Shown: positions 7,488 to 16,182 of the stretch, piece after piece | How positions within the stretch are numbered: position 1 is the first letter of the stretch | Layout: each line of letters begins with the position of its first letter | Assembly (NCBI GenBank): GCA_964470345.1 | Contig: CAYYBE010000013.1 | Span: forward strand, 1 to 21,642 | Source: CAYYBE01 sp964470345 | GTDB lineage: Bacteria > Babelota > Babeliae > Babelales > Babelaceae | Direction of reading: 5' to 3' | Length of the DNA stretch: 21,642 bases | Notes under the pieces: model-generated | Database searches by the model: none | Told to the model about the DNA's origin: nothing | Seen by the model: only the letters and a program-made list of their open reading frames with translations | Position numbers and translations under genes: made by a program

Positions 7488-10400
7488 CCAATTTCTTGAA
7501 AAGTTCAAAGAGTATATTCAAGCGAGTCAATTTAATGCGATCAAGGTTGGCTTGGCCTCTCCAGAAAAGCTGTTATCGCTTTCCTACGGAGAAGTTAAGA
7601 AGATCGAAACGATCAACTATCGTACGTTGAAGCCTGAACGAGATGGATTGTTTTGTGCCCGTATTTTCGGTCCTGTAAAGGATTGGGAATGTAATTGCGG
7701 TAAATATAAACGGATGAAACACCGTGGTATTACCTGCGAAAAATGCGGTGTCGAAGTAATCCAATCCCGTGTTCGCCGTGAACGTATGGGACATATTAAT
7801 TTGATTGCTCCGGTTGTACATATCTGGTATCTCAAGGGCATTCCAAGCTACTTGAGCTTGATTCTTGATATGTCGGTTCGTGATCTTGAACGGATTATTT
7901 ACTTTGATTCAGCTGTTGTTATTCAACAAGGAAACTCTCCGTATACACGGGGAACCTTGTTGAGCACCGCTGACGCTGAGGCTTATTCAGAAGCGCATCT
8001 CAACGATCTTACGTTTAAAGTTGAGATGGGGGCACAAGCAATCAGAGAGTTACTTGCTTTGGTTGATTTGGATGCAGAAATTAAGAAGTTGCAGCTTGAG
8101 TATGAGCATAGTGCTTCTGTTGCCTCACGCCATAAACTGATGCGACGTATTAAGGTCTTAAATGGCTTTTTACAAAGTAAATTACGTCCAGAATGGATGG
8201 TTCTTGAAATACTGCCTGTTCTGCCACCTGATTTACGACCACTGGTTCCTCTGGAAGGTGGCCGTTTTGCAAGCTCTGATCTTAATGAGTTATATCGCCG
8301 CGTTCTTAACCGTAATATACGTCTTCAACGTTTAATCGACATTGAAGCTCCGTCGGTCATTATTAAGAACGAAAAGCGTATGCTGCAAGAGTCGGTTGAT
8401 GCCTTGATCGACAATGGTCGTCGTGGCCAGCCGGTACGGGGAACAAACCGTAGATCGCTCAAATCATTAAGTGAAATGCTTCGTGGTAAACAAGGGCGCT
8501 TTAGACAGAATTTATTGGGTAAACGTGTCGACTATTCAGGTCGTTCGGTTATCGTTGTTGATCCAGAACTTCGTATGGACCAATGTGGTTTGCCAAAGGC
8601 AATGGCACTTGAATTATTCAAGTCTCATGTGTATTCAGGTTTGTTGGAGCGAGAAATAGCTCCTAACTTACGTGTTGCTCGTCGCTTGGTTGATGAGGGA
8701 ACACCTGAAGTTTGGGACGTACTTGCTGATGTGGTCAAAGGGCATCCGGTACTGTTAAACCGTGCACCAACGTTGCACCGCTTAGGTATTCAGGCCTTCT
8801 ATCCAATTTTGGTAGATGGTAAAGCTATTAAGATCCATCCGCTCGTTTGCCAAGCATTTAACGCTGACTTTGACGGTGACCAGATGGCCGTACATATTCC
8901 GTTAAGCAAACGGTCTATCTTAGAAGCACAACAAATCATGCTTTCAAGCAAAAATTTGTTGTCTCCTGCCAATGGTCGCCCTGTTGCAGTTCCTTCGCAA
9001 GACATGGTGCTTGGATTGCACTATCTTACCAAGGCTCGTTGCAATGTCACCGGTGAGGGGATGACCTTCTCCTCAACTGAAGAGGCATTGGTAGCGTATC
9101 GCTTTGGACAAGTAGCATTGCATGCACGTATTAAAGTACGTATTACTCCAGAAGAATTGTTAGAAACAACGGTTGGTCGTGTTATTTTATTTGAAGCATT
9201 GCCAGCTGGTTCAGATATTAAATGGGTAAATAAAGTTGTCGCCAAGAGTGATTTAACTCGTTTGGTTGAGCGTGTCTATGGCATCGTAGGTGCTCAAGAA
9301 ACGTCGGCATTTTTAGATAGAATTAAACGACTTGGCTTTAGATTTTCGACATGGGCTGGTATATCATTCGGCATTGGTGATCTCATTGAAGTAGAGAAAA
9401 AAGAAGCAATTTTGGGCAGAGCAGAAAAAGCGGTCCAACGTGTTGAACAGCTCTATATGGATGGTGTTATTACCAATGGTGAGCGCTACAATAAGATCGT
9501 CAGCATCTGGTCACAAGCGACTGCAGAAGTTGCTGCAAACATGCATAAAGACTTTGAAATTCAGGATAAAGTTGCCTTTGCCAATGAAGATGGCAAAATG
9601 CAGCCGTTCAATCCAATCTTTATGATGCTTGAATCTGGTGCAAAAGGATCAAAGGACCAGGTTAAACAGCTGGTTGGTATGCGTGGTTTGATGGCAAAGC
9701 CTTCCGGTGAAATTATGGAAACGCCCGTTAAATCAAACTTTAAGATGGGCTTAAGTGTATTCGACTACTTTACGTCTACCCACGGGGCTCGTAAAGGACA
9801 GGCTGATACGGCATTGAAAACGGCAAACTCTGGGTATTTAACACGACGTCTTATTGACGTTGCCCAAGATGTTGTTATCACCGTTGATGATTGTAAGACG
9901 TTGGGATCATTCGAGATCGAAATTACCCAAGAAACGGGTGATTTGGTTGGAATTCTTTCACAGCGTTTATTCGGTCGTGTTGTTGCACAAGAAGTTAAAG
10001 ATCCGATTACTGGTCAGATTATTGCACAAACTGGTTCATTGATTACGCGTGATGTTGTTGAGAAAATTGCAAATTCAGCAGTTTCTCGCCTCGCAGTTCG
10101 CTCGGTTCTTTCTTGCCAAGCAAAACGAGGAGTATGTGCTCTTTGTTATGGCGTTGATCTTTCTCGTGGACAGATGGTTGATATTGGTTCGGCTGTCGGT
10201 ATCATTGCAGCTCAATCGATTGGTGAGCCTGGTACACAGTTGACGATGAGAACCTTCCACATTGGGGGTACGGCAAGTTTAGTTGAACAATCATTCGTTG
10301 TAGCCCGTAACAATGGTATTATTCAACTTCATGGTGCACAAACCATTAAAAACAAAGATGGCCAGCATATGGTGATGAACCGCAATGCTAAACTGGCAGT

Positions 10401-11526
10401 GGTTACTCCCGATGGTCGTCAATTACAACGATTTGTTCTTGAGTATGGATCGGTCTTGTCTGTCATTGATGGACAATCGGTCAAAGCGGGGGACAAGCTT
10501 GTTGATTGGGATCCAAACAGTCGTGTCTTGCTGACAGAAAAAGCAGGTACGGTTCAATTTGTTGATTGCGTTGAAAACGTGACGATTCAAAAACGTTTTG
10601 ACGAAGCAGCAAATCGATTTACACGCTTGGTTCTTGAGCATAAGAGTGATAAACTACAACCAGCAATTAGCATTGTTGACAATGCAGGTGAAGAAATTGC
10701 TCAATATTTCTTACCAACCGGTTCGTATTTAGCTGTTGAACAAGGGCAGCCGGTCGCTGTTGGTGATATTTTGGTGAGAACGCCGCGTGAAATGTCGCGT
10801 ACCAAAGATATTACCGGTGGTTTGCCTCGTATTGCTGAGCTCTTTGAAGCACGTATGCCAAAAGATGCTGCAATCTTGGCAGATATTGATGGTGAAATCG
10901 TCTTTGGACAAACAACGCGTGGTCTTCGTAAGGTTTCTGTGGTCAATGGTGGTGAATCATTTGATTACTTTATCCCACGAGGAAAACAGCTTAACGTGGT
11001 GAATGCTGACCGAGTAAAAGCTGGTGAAGCGATTACTTCTGGTTCGCCGGTCTTACATGATCTTTTGCGTATTTTGGGACCTGAAGTCTTGCAACATTAT
11101 CTTGTTGAACAAATTCAGGAAATCTATCGTCGCCAAGGGGTTAATATTAACGACCGTCACATTGAATTGATTGTTCGACAAATGGTACGTAAAGTCCGCG
11201 TCTTAGAACCGGGTGATACTGATTTCTTGATTGGGGATCGTGTTGATAAGATTCACTTCCAAGAAATTAACGCAGCACTTATCGCAGAAGGTAAGCGTCC
11301 TGCAAAAGGTAAGCCAGTTCTGATGGGGATCACGATGGCCTCGCTCGGCACTGAGAGCTACTTCTCAGCGGCTTCATTCCAAGAGACAACACGTATTTTG
11401 GCTGAAGCGGCTGTTTCAGGTCAGATTGACTATCTTTACGGATTAAAGGAAAATATCATTATAGGTAAGTTGATTCCCGCCGGTACAGGAATCAAGCAAT
11501 TTAGACAAAAGTACCTTGGTGATTAA
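7480..11526 (+). CDS. rpoC: DNA-directed RNA polymerase subunit beta-prime
   Basis: This is a 1348-residue RpoC, which carries the polymerase active site. The N-terminal zinc site has C71-x-C73 and C86-x2-C89, the usual spacing. The catalytic magnesium loop NADFDGD holds D463, D465 and D467. The second zinc site is made by C805 (VDDC), C879, C886 and C889 (CALCYG). The trigger-loop/bridge region contains GARKGQADTALKTANSGYLTRRL, and GEPGTQLTMRTFHIGG is also present. The start is GTG at 7480, inside the end of rpoB, with a strong AAGGAGGAAG ribosome site at 7467-7476, consistent with coupled translation. No terminator is visible in the short gap before the following tRNA gene. Confidence 0.97.
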   Translation: MDNQFLEKFKEYIQASQFNAIKVGLASPEKLLSLSYGEVKKIETINYRTLKPERDGLFCARIFGPVKDWECNCGKYKRMKHRGITCEKCGVEVIQSRVRRERMGHINLIAPVVHIWYLKGIPSYLSLILDMSVRDLERIIYFDSAVVIQQGNSPYTRGTLLSTADAEAYSEAHLNDLTFKVEMGAQAIRELLALVDLDAEIKKLQLEYEHSASVASRHKLMRRIKVLNGFLQSKLRPEWMVLEILPVLPPDLRPLVPLEGGRFASSDLNELYRRVLNRNIRLQRLIDIEAPSVIIKNEKRMLQESVDALIDNGRRGQPVRGTNRRSLKSLSEMLRGKQGRFRQNLLGKRVDYSGRSVIVVDPELRMDQCGLPKAMALELFKSHVYSGLLEREIAPNLRVARRLVDEGTPEVWDVLADVVKGHPVLLNRAPTLHRLGIQAFYPILVDGKAIKIHPLVCQAFNADFDGDQMAVHIPLSKRSILEAQQIMLSSKNLLSPANGRPVAVPSQDMVLGLHYLTKARCNVTGEGMTFSSTEEALVAYRFGQVALHARIKVRITPEELLETTVGRVILFEALPAGSDIKWVNKVVAKSDLTRLVERVYGIVGAQETSAFLDRIKRLGFRFSTWAGISFGIGDLIEVEKKEAILGRAEKAVQRVEQLYMDGVITNGERYNKIVSIWSQATAEVAANMHKDFEIQDKVAFANEDGKMQPFNPIFMMLESGAKGSKDQVKQLVGMRGLMAKPSGEIMETPVKSNFKMGLSVFDYFTSTHGARKGQADTALKTANSGYLTRRLIDVAQDVVITVDDCKTLGSFEIEITQETGDLVGILSQRLFGRVVAQEVKDPITGQIIAQTGSLITRDVVEKIANSAVSRLAVRSVLSCQAKRGVCALCYGVDLSRGQMVDIGSAVGIIAAQSIGEPGTQLTMRTFHIGGTASLVEQSFVVARNNGIIQLHGAQTIKNKDGQHMVMNRNAKLAVVTPDGRQLQRFVLEYGSVLSVIDGQSVKAGDKLVDWDPNSRVLLTEKAGTVQFVDCVENVTIQKRFDEAANRFTRLVLEHKSDKLQPAISIVDNAGEEIAQYFLPTGSYLAVEQGQPVAVGDILVRTPREMSRTKDITGGLPRIAELFEARMPKDAAILADIDGEIVFGQTTRGLRKVSVVNGGESFDYFIPRGKQLNVVNADRVKAGEAITSGSPVLHDLLRILGPEVLQHYLVEQIQEIYRRQGVNINDRHIELIVRQMVRKVRVLEPGDTDFLIGDRVDKIHFQEINAALIAEGKRPAKGKPVLMGITMASLGTESYFSAASFQETTRILAEAAVSGQIDYLYGLKENIIIGKLIPAGTGIKQFRQKYLGD

Positions 11527-11544
11527 GATTTTTGACAAGTATGT

Positions 11545-11619
11545 AGGCGCGTAGCTCAGTGGTAGAGCATTGCTTTGACGTAGCAAGGGTCAGCGGTCCG
11601 ATCCCGCTCGCGCCTACCA
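11545..11619 (+). tRNA. tRNA-Val (GAC)
   Basis: A complete 75-nt cloverleaf: acceptor AGGCGCG/CGCGCCT, TA at positions 8-9, D stem GCTC/GAGC with loop AGTGGTA, anticodon stem TTGCT/AGCAA with loop TTGACGT (anticodon GAC, codons GUC/GUU), T stem AGCGG/CCGCT, discriminator A and an encoded CCA. Two oddities: the T loop reads TCCGATC, so position 55, almost always U (pseudouridine), is C; and position 37 is G rather than the A usual for Val. All stems are fully paired, so it looks functional. It sits 18 nt after rpoC and is probably processed from the same transcript. Confidence 0.9.
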
Positions 11620-11681
11620 GATAGAAAATGTACGAGCATAGTCCCGGGGTAGTGAACCCGTGACGTTTAAAGGAACAATGC

Positions 11682-11948
11682 ATGATCAGCAAAGAACAGA
11701 AGACAGAACTTATTAAGAATTTTCAAATTAACACCAATGATACGGGATCTATTGAGGTACAAGTTGCCTTATTGACCGAACGTATTAATCATTTGAACGA
11801 ACATTTCAAAGCCCACAAAAAAGATTTTGCTTCAAAGATGGGTTTACAGAAATTGGTTGGTCGCCGACGCAGTTTTCTTGATTATCTTCATAAGCATAGT
11901 GTTGCAAAATATGAAGAGATTATTTCACGCTTAAATTTACGTAAGTAA
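11682..11948 (+). CDS. rpsO: 30S ribosomal protein S15
   Basis: This is an 88-residue S15, the standard length. It binds 16S rRNA early in assembly of the 30S platform. The family signature runs NDTGSIEVQVALLTERINHL, followed by HFKAHKKDF and GRRRSFLDYL, the three- and four-helix RNA-binding core. The ATG at 11682 follows AAAGGAAC with normal spacing. S15 commonly represses its own mRNA by binding a leader structure; only a 4-bp CGGG/CCCG hairpin (11645-11660) is visible here, too little to claim that. rpsO directly followed by pnp is a widespread bacterial pairing. Confidence 0.96.
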   Translation: MISKEQKTELIKNFQINTNDTGSIEVQVALLTERINHLNEHFKAHKKDFASKMGLQKLVGRRRSFLDYLHKHSVAKYEEIISRLNLRK

Positions 11949-12005
11949 GCAAGCGTTTACAAATTGTGATTCGTGACCAATGTTCAGATCGAAGTGAGGA
12001 AATAG

Positions 12006-14129
12006 ATGGAAAAACAAATGGAGAAACGGTTTACCCTGCCTGAGTTTGGTTATGAGGTAGTGCTCGGAAAATATGCTGCGCAGGCTGATAGTGCCGCTTG
12101 GTTTCAAACAGGAGGTACTGTTCTTCTGGCGACCGTCGTTTCGGCAGCCTCAGAAGAATTTCCCGGATTTTTGCCTTTAACGGTTGATTATCGCGAGCTG
12201 TTTTCAGCAGCCGGTAAGATTCCTGGAGGCTATTTCAAGCGGGAAGGAAAGTTTAGCGACAGAGAAGTGCTCACGAGCCGTTTAATTGACCGTTCGATCC
12301 GCCCACTTTTTCCAGAAAGTTATTTCGATAAACTCCAAATTCTTACAACCGTATACTCGGTTGATAAAGAACATAGTCCCGAAGTTTTGTCGCTTTTGGC
12401 AACTTCGATCGCGCTTACCCTCTCCAATATCCCTTTTATGGGACCTGTTGGTGCAGTAGAAGTAGCGCGTGTTGATGGCAATTGGGTCTTTAATCCTATT
12501 TATGAGCAGATTCAGAAGTCTGACGTACGTTTGGTTGTCGCAGGTACCGAAGAAGGTATCTGTATGGTAGAAGGTTCTGCTGACGAGATTACCGAAGACC
12601 AATTCGTCGATGCAATGTTTAAAGCTCATGACATTATTAAGAAACAGGTTGCCTGGCAAAGAGAGATCCAAGCTGCAATGGGCATTGCGCAAGCAGTTGC
12701 TGTTGATAAATTTGGCCTGGAAGTTTGGAAAGAACGTTCTCGTAAAGTCTTAACCGCTGATCGCGTTAAGGGCATGTTCAAAGCTGATAAGTTAGAACGT
12801 GCTGCTGTACAAGCAGAACTCAAAGAGCTGTTCTTAAAAACGTACGAGCAAGAAATTAAAGATGCTGCTGTCGATCCAAAAGTACTTGAATACGTTTTTG
12901 ATACGGTACTTCGTGACTGCATTACTGATATCTGCTTTACACGTGATGTTCGTATTGATGGTCGTGCATTTGACCAAGTTCGCGCTATTTCGACCGAAGT
13001 TGGCCTTTTGCCATTTGCACACGGATCTGCACTTTTTAATCGTGGACGTACGCAGGCGCTTGTTAGTGCTACCTTGGGTGGCGGACAAGACCGAGCTCGC
13101 AATGATTCATTGATGGGCGAAGCGATTGAAAATTCATTTATGTTGCACTACAACTTCCCTCCATTTTCTGTTGGTGAAGTTCGTCCGCAACGTGGTCCCG
13201 GTCGCCGAGAAATCGGACATGGCTACCTTGCTGCATCTGCACTTGAGCGTGTGTTACCATCACAAGAAAAGTTTCCCTACACCATTCGTATTGTTGCTGA
13301 CATGCTTGAATCTGATGGTTCAACATCGATGGCAACGGTCTGCGGTGGTATGATGGCATTAATGGATGCTGGGGTTCCGGTACGAAAAATGGTCAGTGGC
13401 ATTGCCATGGGTCTTTTAAAGGGGCCACAAGGTGGATTCAAAACATTGACCGATATTTCTGGCATAGAAGATGCCTTTGGTTCAATGGACTTTAAAGTCG
13501 CTGGAACCGAAGATGGTATTACTGCTATCCAGATGGATATTAAGTACAAAGGTGGCCTTGAACGCGCTGTTTTTGAGCAAGCATTAGCTGCTGCCAAAAA
13601 AGCTCGTCTGCATATTATGGGCGAGATGAAAAAGGTTCTTACTGCTCCTCGCGTTGAACTTTCTCCGTTGGTTCCACAATTTGTTACCTTCAAGATTCCG
13701 ACAGAGAAAATTGGTGCCGTTATTGGAACAGGCGGAAAAGTTATTCGTGATATTATCGAAAAAACAGGCACAACCATCGACATTGAAGATGATGGATTGG
13801 TTAAGATCTTTGGTCATCCAGGCCTAGGCTTAGATCAAGCTGTTTCTTGGGTCAAAATCATCAGCGGAAATATTGAAATTGGTTCACGTCATGCTGGTAT
13901 CATCAAGCGCGTGTCTGACTTCGGTCTTTTTGTTGAAATTGCTCCGGGAACAGATGGTCTGGTGCACGTCTCGATGTTGCCACGTGACAGCCGTGACCAA
14001 TTTATGAACTCGGCTCAAGTAGGGGATCCTCTTGCGGTTGAAGTTGCTGATTATGAAGTAGCAACCGGAAGAATCCGCTTACGTTTAGCGCCTGAAAAGA
14101 AAGCAACTGATGCAGCTCCAACGCGCTGA
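12006..14129 (+). CDS. pnp: Polyribonucleotide nucleotidyltransferase (PNPase)
   Basis: This is a 707-residue PNPase, a trimeric 3'-5' phosphorolytic exoribonuclease that degrades mRNA to nucleoside diphosphates. It has two RNase PH cores. The first contains GGYFKRE (74-80), the RNA-gripping loop. The second has the catalytic segment ESDGSTSMATVCGGMMALMD and the metal-binding region EDAFGSMDFKVAG, with two aspartates six residues apart. These are followed by a KH domain with the IGTGGK loop (573-578) and an S1 domain (about 626-694, GIIKRVSDFGLFVE). The ATG at 12006 is preceded by GTGAGGA; an in-frame ATG at 12018 is possible but lacks its own site. The last 20 nt overlap rph. Confidence 0.96.
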   Translation: MEKQMEKRFTLPEFGYEVVLGKYAAQADSAAWFQTGGTVLLATVVSAASEEFPGFLPLTVDYRELFSAAGKIPGGYFKREGKFSDREVLTSRLIDRSIRPLFPESYFDKLQILTTVYSVDKEHSPEVLSLLATSIALTLSNIPFMGPVGAVEVARVDGNWVFNPIYEQIQKSDVRLVVAGTEEGICMVEGSADEITEDQFVDAMFKAHDIIKKQVAWQREIQAAMGIAQAVAVDKFGLEVWKERSRKVLTADRVKGMFKADKLERAAVQAELKELFLKTYEQEIKDAAVDPKVLEYVFDTVLRDCITDICFTRDVRIDGRAFDQVRAISTEVGLLPFAHGSALFNRGRTQALVSATLGGGQDRARNDSLMGEAIENSFMLHYNFPPFSVGEVRPQRGPGRREIGHGYLAASALERVLPSQEKFPYTIRIVADMLESDGSTSMATVCGGMMALMDAGVPVRKMVSGIAMGLLKGPQGGFKTLTDISGIEDAFGSMDFKVAGTEDGITAIQMDIKYKGGLERAVFEQALAAAKKARLHIMGEMKKVLTAPRVELSPLVPQFVTFKIPTEKIGAVIGTGGKVIRDIIEKTGTTIDIEDDGLVKIFGHPGLGLDQAVSWVKIISGNIEIGSRHAGIIKRVSDFGLFVEIAPGTDGLVHVSMLPRDSRDQFMNSAQVGDPLAVEVADYEVATGRIRLRLAPEKKATDAAPTR

Positions 14130-14895
14130 TAAAAGAGATTTTGAACAGCTGCGTGCATTACGCATCAGTTATGATGTGTATGGGTACGCAGCTGGATCAG
14201 TCTTTTTTGAGCAGGGCAATACCAAAATATTAGTTTCTGTTATGATGCTCGACGGCGTACCACCATTTTTGCGTGGTAAAGGTTCCGGTTGGTTAACCGC
14301 CGAATACGCCATGCTTCCTGCATCGACCGTTGATCGTATGTCACGTGAGACTGCCGTCAAGCGTAATGGTCGTTCGATCGAAATTTCTCGCTTAATTGGT
14401 CGTAGCTTTCGTTCAGTTGTAGATGTTTCAAAGATTGGTGAACGCACAATCTATATTGATTGTGACGTTTTACAGGCAGATGGTGGAACCCGTGCGGCTT
14501 CTATCACTGCTGCATGCTGTGCACTGCAAGCGGCGCAAGAGCGTTGGTTACACTGTAAAACAATTCGAGAGCCGATTCTTAAAGAGGCAATCGCAGCAGT
14601 TTCTTTGGGCGTCACTAAAGAAGGTGAGCTCTTGCTCGATCTTGACTATAAAGAAGATAGCGCAATCGCGACCGATTTTAATTTTGTATTAACCAAATCA
14701 GAAAAAATTGTAGAAATTCAGGGAACTGCAGAAACAGTGCCGCTTACCTGGGAGCAGCATGAACAATTATGTACTCTCGCACGTAACGGTATTCGTCAGC
14801 TCTTTGCATTTACCGATACACATCCGTACCAGTTTCCTGGTTCGGACGCCTGCCGTCCTCTTCCAACCTTTTCCGGCCGCTCATCCCAAGATTAA
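14110..14895 (+). CDS. rph: Ribonuclease PH
   Basis: This is a 261-residue RNase PH, a phosphorolytic 3' exonuclease that trims tRNA and rRNA precursors and normally forms a hexamer. The fold signature is complete: GSVFFEQGNTKILVS, GSGWLTAEYAMLP, the RMSRE arginine patch, the phosphate-binding QADGGTR loop (122-128), the metal-binding DLDYKEDSAIATD, and IVEIQGTAE. The N-terminus is slightly divergent from the usual MRPxGR opening. The C-terminus has about 20 extra residues rich in P, S and F (SDACRPLPTFSGRSS). The start codon lies inside the end of pnp with only a weak ribosome site, so it is probably translationally coupled. Confidence 0.93.
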   Translation: MQLQRADKRDFEQLRALRISYDVYGYAAGSVFFEQGNTKILVSVMMLDGVPPFLRGKGSGWLTAEYAMLPASTVDRMSRETAVKRNGRSIEISRLIGRSFRSVVDVSKIGERTIYIDCDVLQADGGTRAASITAACCALQAAQERWLHCKTIREPILKEAIAAVSLGVTKEGELLLDLDYKEDSAIATDFNFVLTKSEKIVEIQGTAETVPLTWEQHEQLCTLARNGIRQLFAFTDTHPYQFPGSDACRPLPTFSGRSSQD

Positions 14896-14910
14896 CCGTA
14901 ACGGTGCATC

Positions 14911-15861
14911 ATGACCTTTGGTCAGTTTCTCATCAAAGCACGCCAGCCTGAGTTCTGGAATTCCTGTTCGAAGCTTAACTTTGTCATCCCCGACTACAGC
15001 CCACTCTTTTTTTCTGCAGTGCTTACTGCGCTCAAAGGGCAGTTTGGGAGCTCTGTGGTCGTTTGTGATAGTGCGGCGCATGAGCGCTCAATGCTTGAAG
15101 GTGCTCTTTCAATAAGTTTTTTGGGCCAATCTTCGGTGTATGTGATCTATGCCGGTGCAGAATCTAATGGCAAATTTGATGCTCAATTTTTAGGGTTTCT
15201 TACTTCGTATACGGGCCCCCATCGCTTGATACTGTTTACCAAGCCTGACCAAGCCTTACCTGAGTTGCCAAGTACTGAGCGCATCACCGTTCCCGAAGCA
15301 ATCGACCGAGCAACGTACAGCACGCTCTATGCGTTTTTACGTCCAGGTGAACTGTGCGACCCGAAATTTGTGCAACAGCTGTTTGGACGAGCAGAGTTAG
15401 GTGCTTCTGCAACCATTTCGCTTGAACGGGCCTGCGTTATCGTAGCCTACCAAGCAGTTGTCGGTAAAAATTACGAACAGTTTTTTACAAACTGGTTTGA
15501 CAAGGTTTGCGAACCAAAGCGTTCGCTCTTTACCTTAAGTCAGTACCTGTTTGCACAAGACGGTCCCCGTTTTTATGCACTCTGGCTCGAAGTAAAAGAT
15601 GACTATGCGCAAGAATTTTGGGTAGCCTATTTTTCCGAACAGATCTGGCAGGCACTTTCGTTTGTTGCCGCGCGCCAGGCTGGCGCTCAACCGCAGCAAG
15701 GCAACCGTCTTCCCTTCTCATTTGGCCAGCGGGACTGGAAACGGCACACAATTCCTAATCTGTCCCAAGCTTTTGACCTTCTCTATCGTATCGACTATTC
15801 GAACAAAAACGGTGCGTTGACCGAAGGCTTTGACCTCGTCTTTGCGCAGCTCTTGAACTAA
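14911..15861 (+). CDS. Divergent DNA polymerase III delta-like (clamp loader) protein, tentative
   Basis: A 316-residue soluble protein starting 15 nt after rph and probably in the same operon. I do not recognise a strict motif. The overall pattern resembles HolA-type delta subunits, which open the sliding clamp: a central SISFLGQSSVYVIYAG strand region, FLTSYTGPHRLILFTKP (about 96-112), a helical middle, and a C-terminal helical collar ending in DLLYRIDYSNKNGALTEGFD (289-308), like the last helices of HolA. No Walker motif is present, which fits delta, since delta does not bind ATP. The ribosome site is weak (CGGTG). It could instead be an unrelated conserved hypothetical protein. The resemblance is judged by eye only. 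Confidence 0.45.
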   Translation: MTFGQFLIKARQPEFWNSCSKLNFVIPDYSPLFFSAVLTALKGQFGSSVVVCDSAAHERSMLEGALSISFLGQSSVYVIYAGAESNGKFDAQFLGFLTSYTGPHRLILFTKPDQALPELPSTERITVPEAIDRATYSTLYAFLRPGELCDPKFVQQLFGRAELGASATISLERACVIVAYQAVVGKNYEQFFTNWFDKVCEPKRSLFTLSQYLFAQDGPRFYALWLEVKDDYAQEFWVAYFSEQIWQALSFVAARQAGAQPQQGNRLPFSFGQRDWKRHTIPNLSQAFDLLYRIDYSNKNGALTEGFDLVFAQLLN

Positions 15862-16182
15862 TATGCCAGTCTATTCTTGGTCAAGCAATCACCATTAAAA
15901 TTACGGCACAAAAGCGTAAAAGTGAGAAAGCTGGGGTTAAGGTTCTGTTACCTAAGCTTCCCAAAGTTTCCCCTGGATCTAAGAGCTCACGACATCCAGC
16001 TTGCGTGTGCGCTCCGAGAAACCGTAGGTAAAGGCCCCCTGCGTTCTGTTGCTACCTCTGTAACTTTGTGCGAATCTAGGGGTTGACTACCAGATCTGCA
16101 CAAGTCGAATCTTGGGAAAATCAATATACTGACTGGCAGCATTGATTGTGTTGATCAAAAATTGGTGATATCGATTCCTGAA
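15862..16182. other. Gap between convergent genes, no confident gene
   Basis: This stretch separates the end of the holA-like gene (plus) from the end of the SAM-domain gene (minus). One frame stays open from about 15840 to 16031 and encodes a lysine-rich stretch, but it has no normal start codon or ribosome site. CCCCTGGAT (15970-15978) can pair with ATCTAGGGG (16074-16082) around about 95 nt, which might be the base of a folded RNA. I see no clean T-tailed terminator for either neighbour. It may hold a decayed gene or an RNA. Confidence 0.3.

Noticed and set aside
11532..11560. TTGACA just after rpoC, considered as a promoter for tRNA-Val
   Set aside because: Any -10 at proper spacing would fall inside the tRNA, and no TATAAT-like sequence is there. 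Co-transcription with rpoC is simpler.
11645..11660. Hairpin CGGG/CCCG before rpsO as an S15 autoregulatory site
   Set aside because: Only four base pairs, with no pseudoknot partner recognised.
15877..16086. Open frame of 69 codons on the plus strand after the holA-like gene
   Set aside because: It starts at a TTG with no ribosome site, has odd composition and matches nothing recognisable. Treated as part of the unexplained gap.
16133..16150. TGGCAG followed by ATTG, considered as a sigma54 promoter
   Set aside because: The -12 element does not match TTGC at the required spacing, and no gene follows on this strand.
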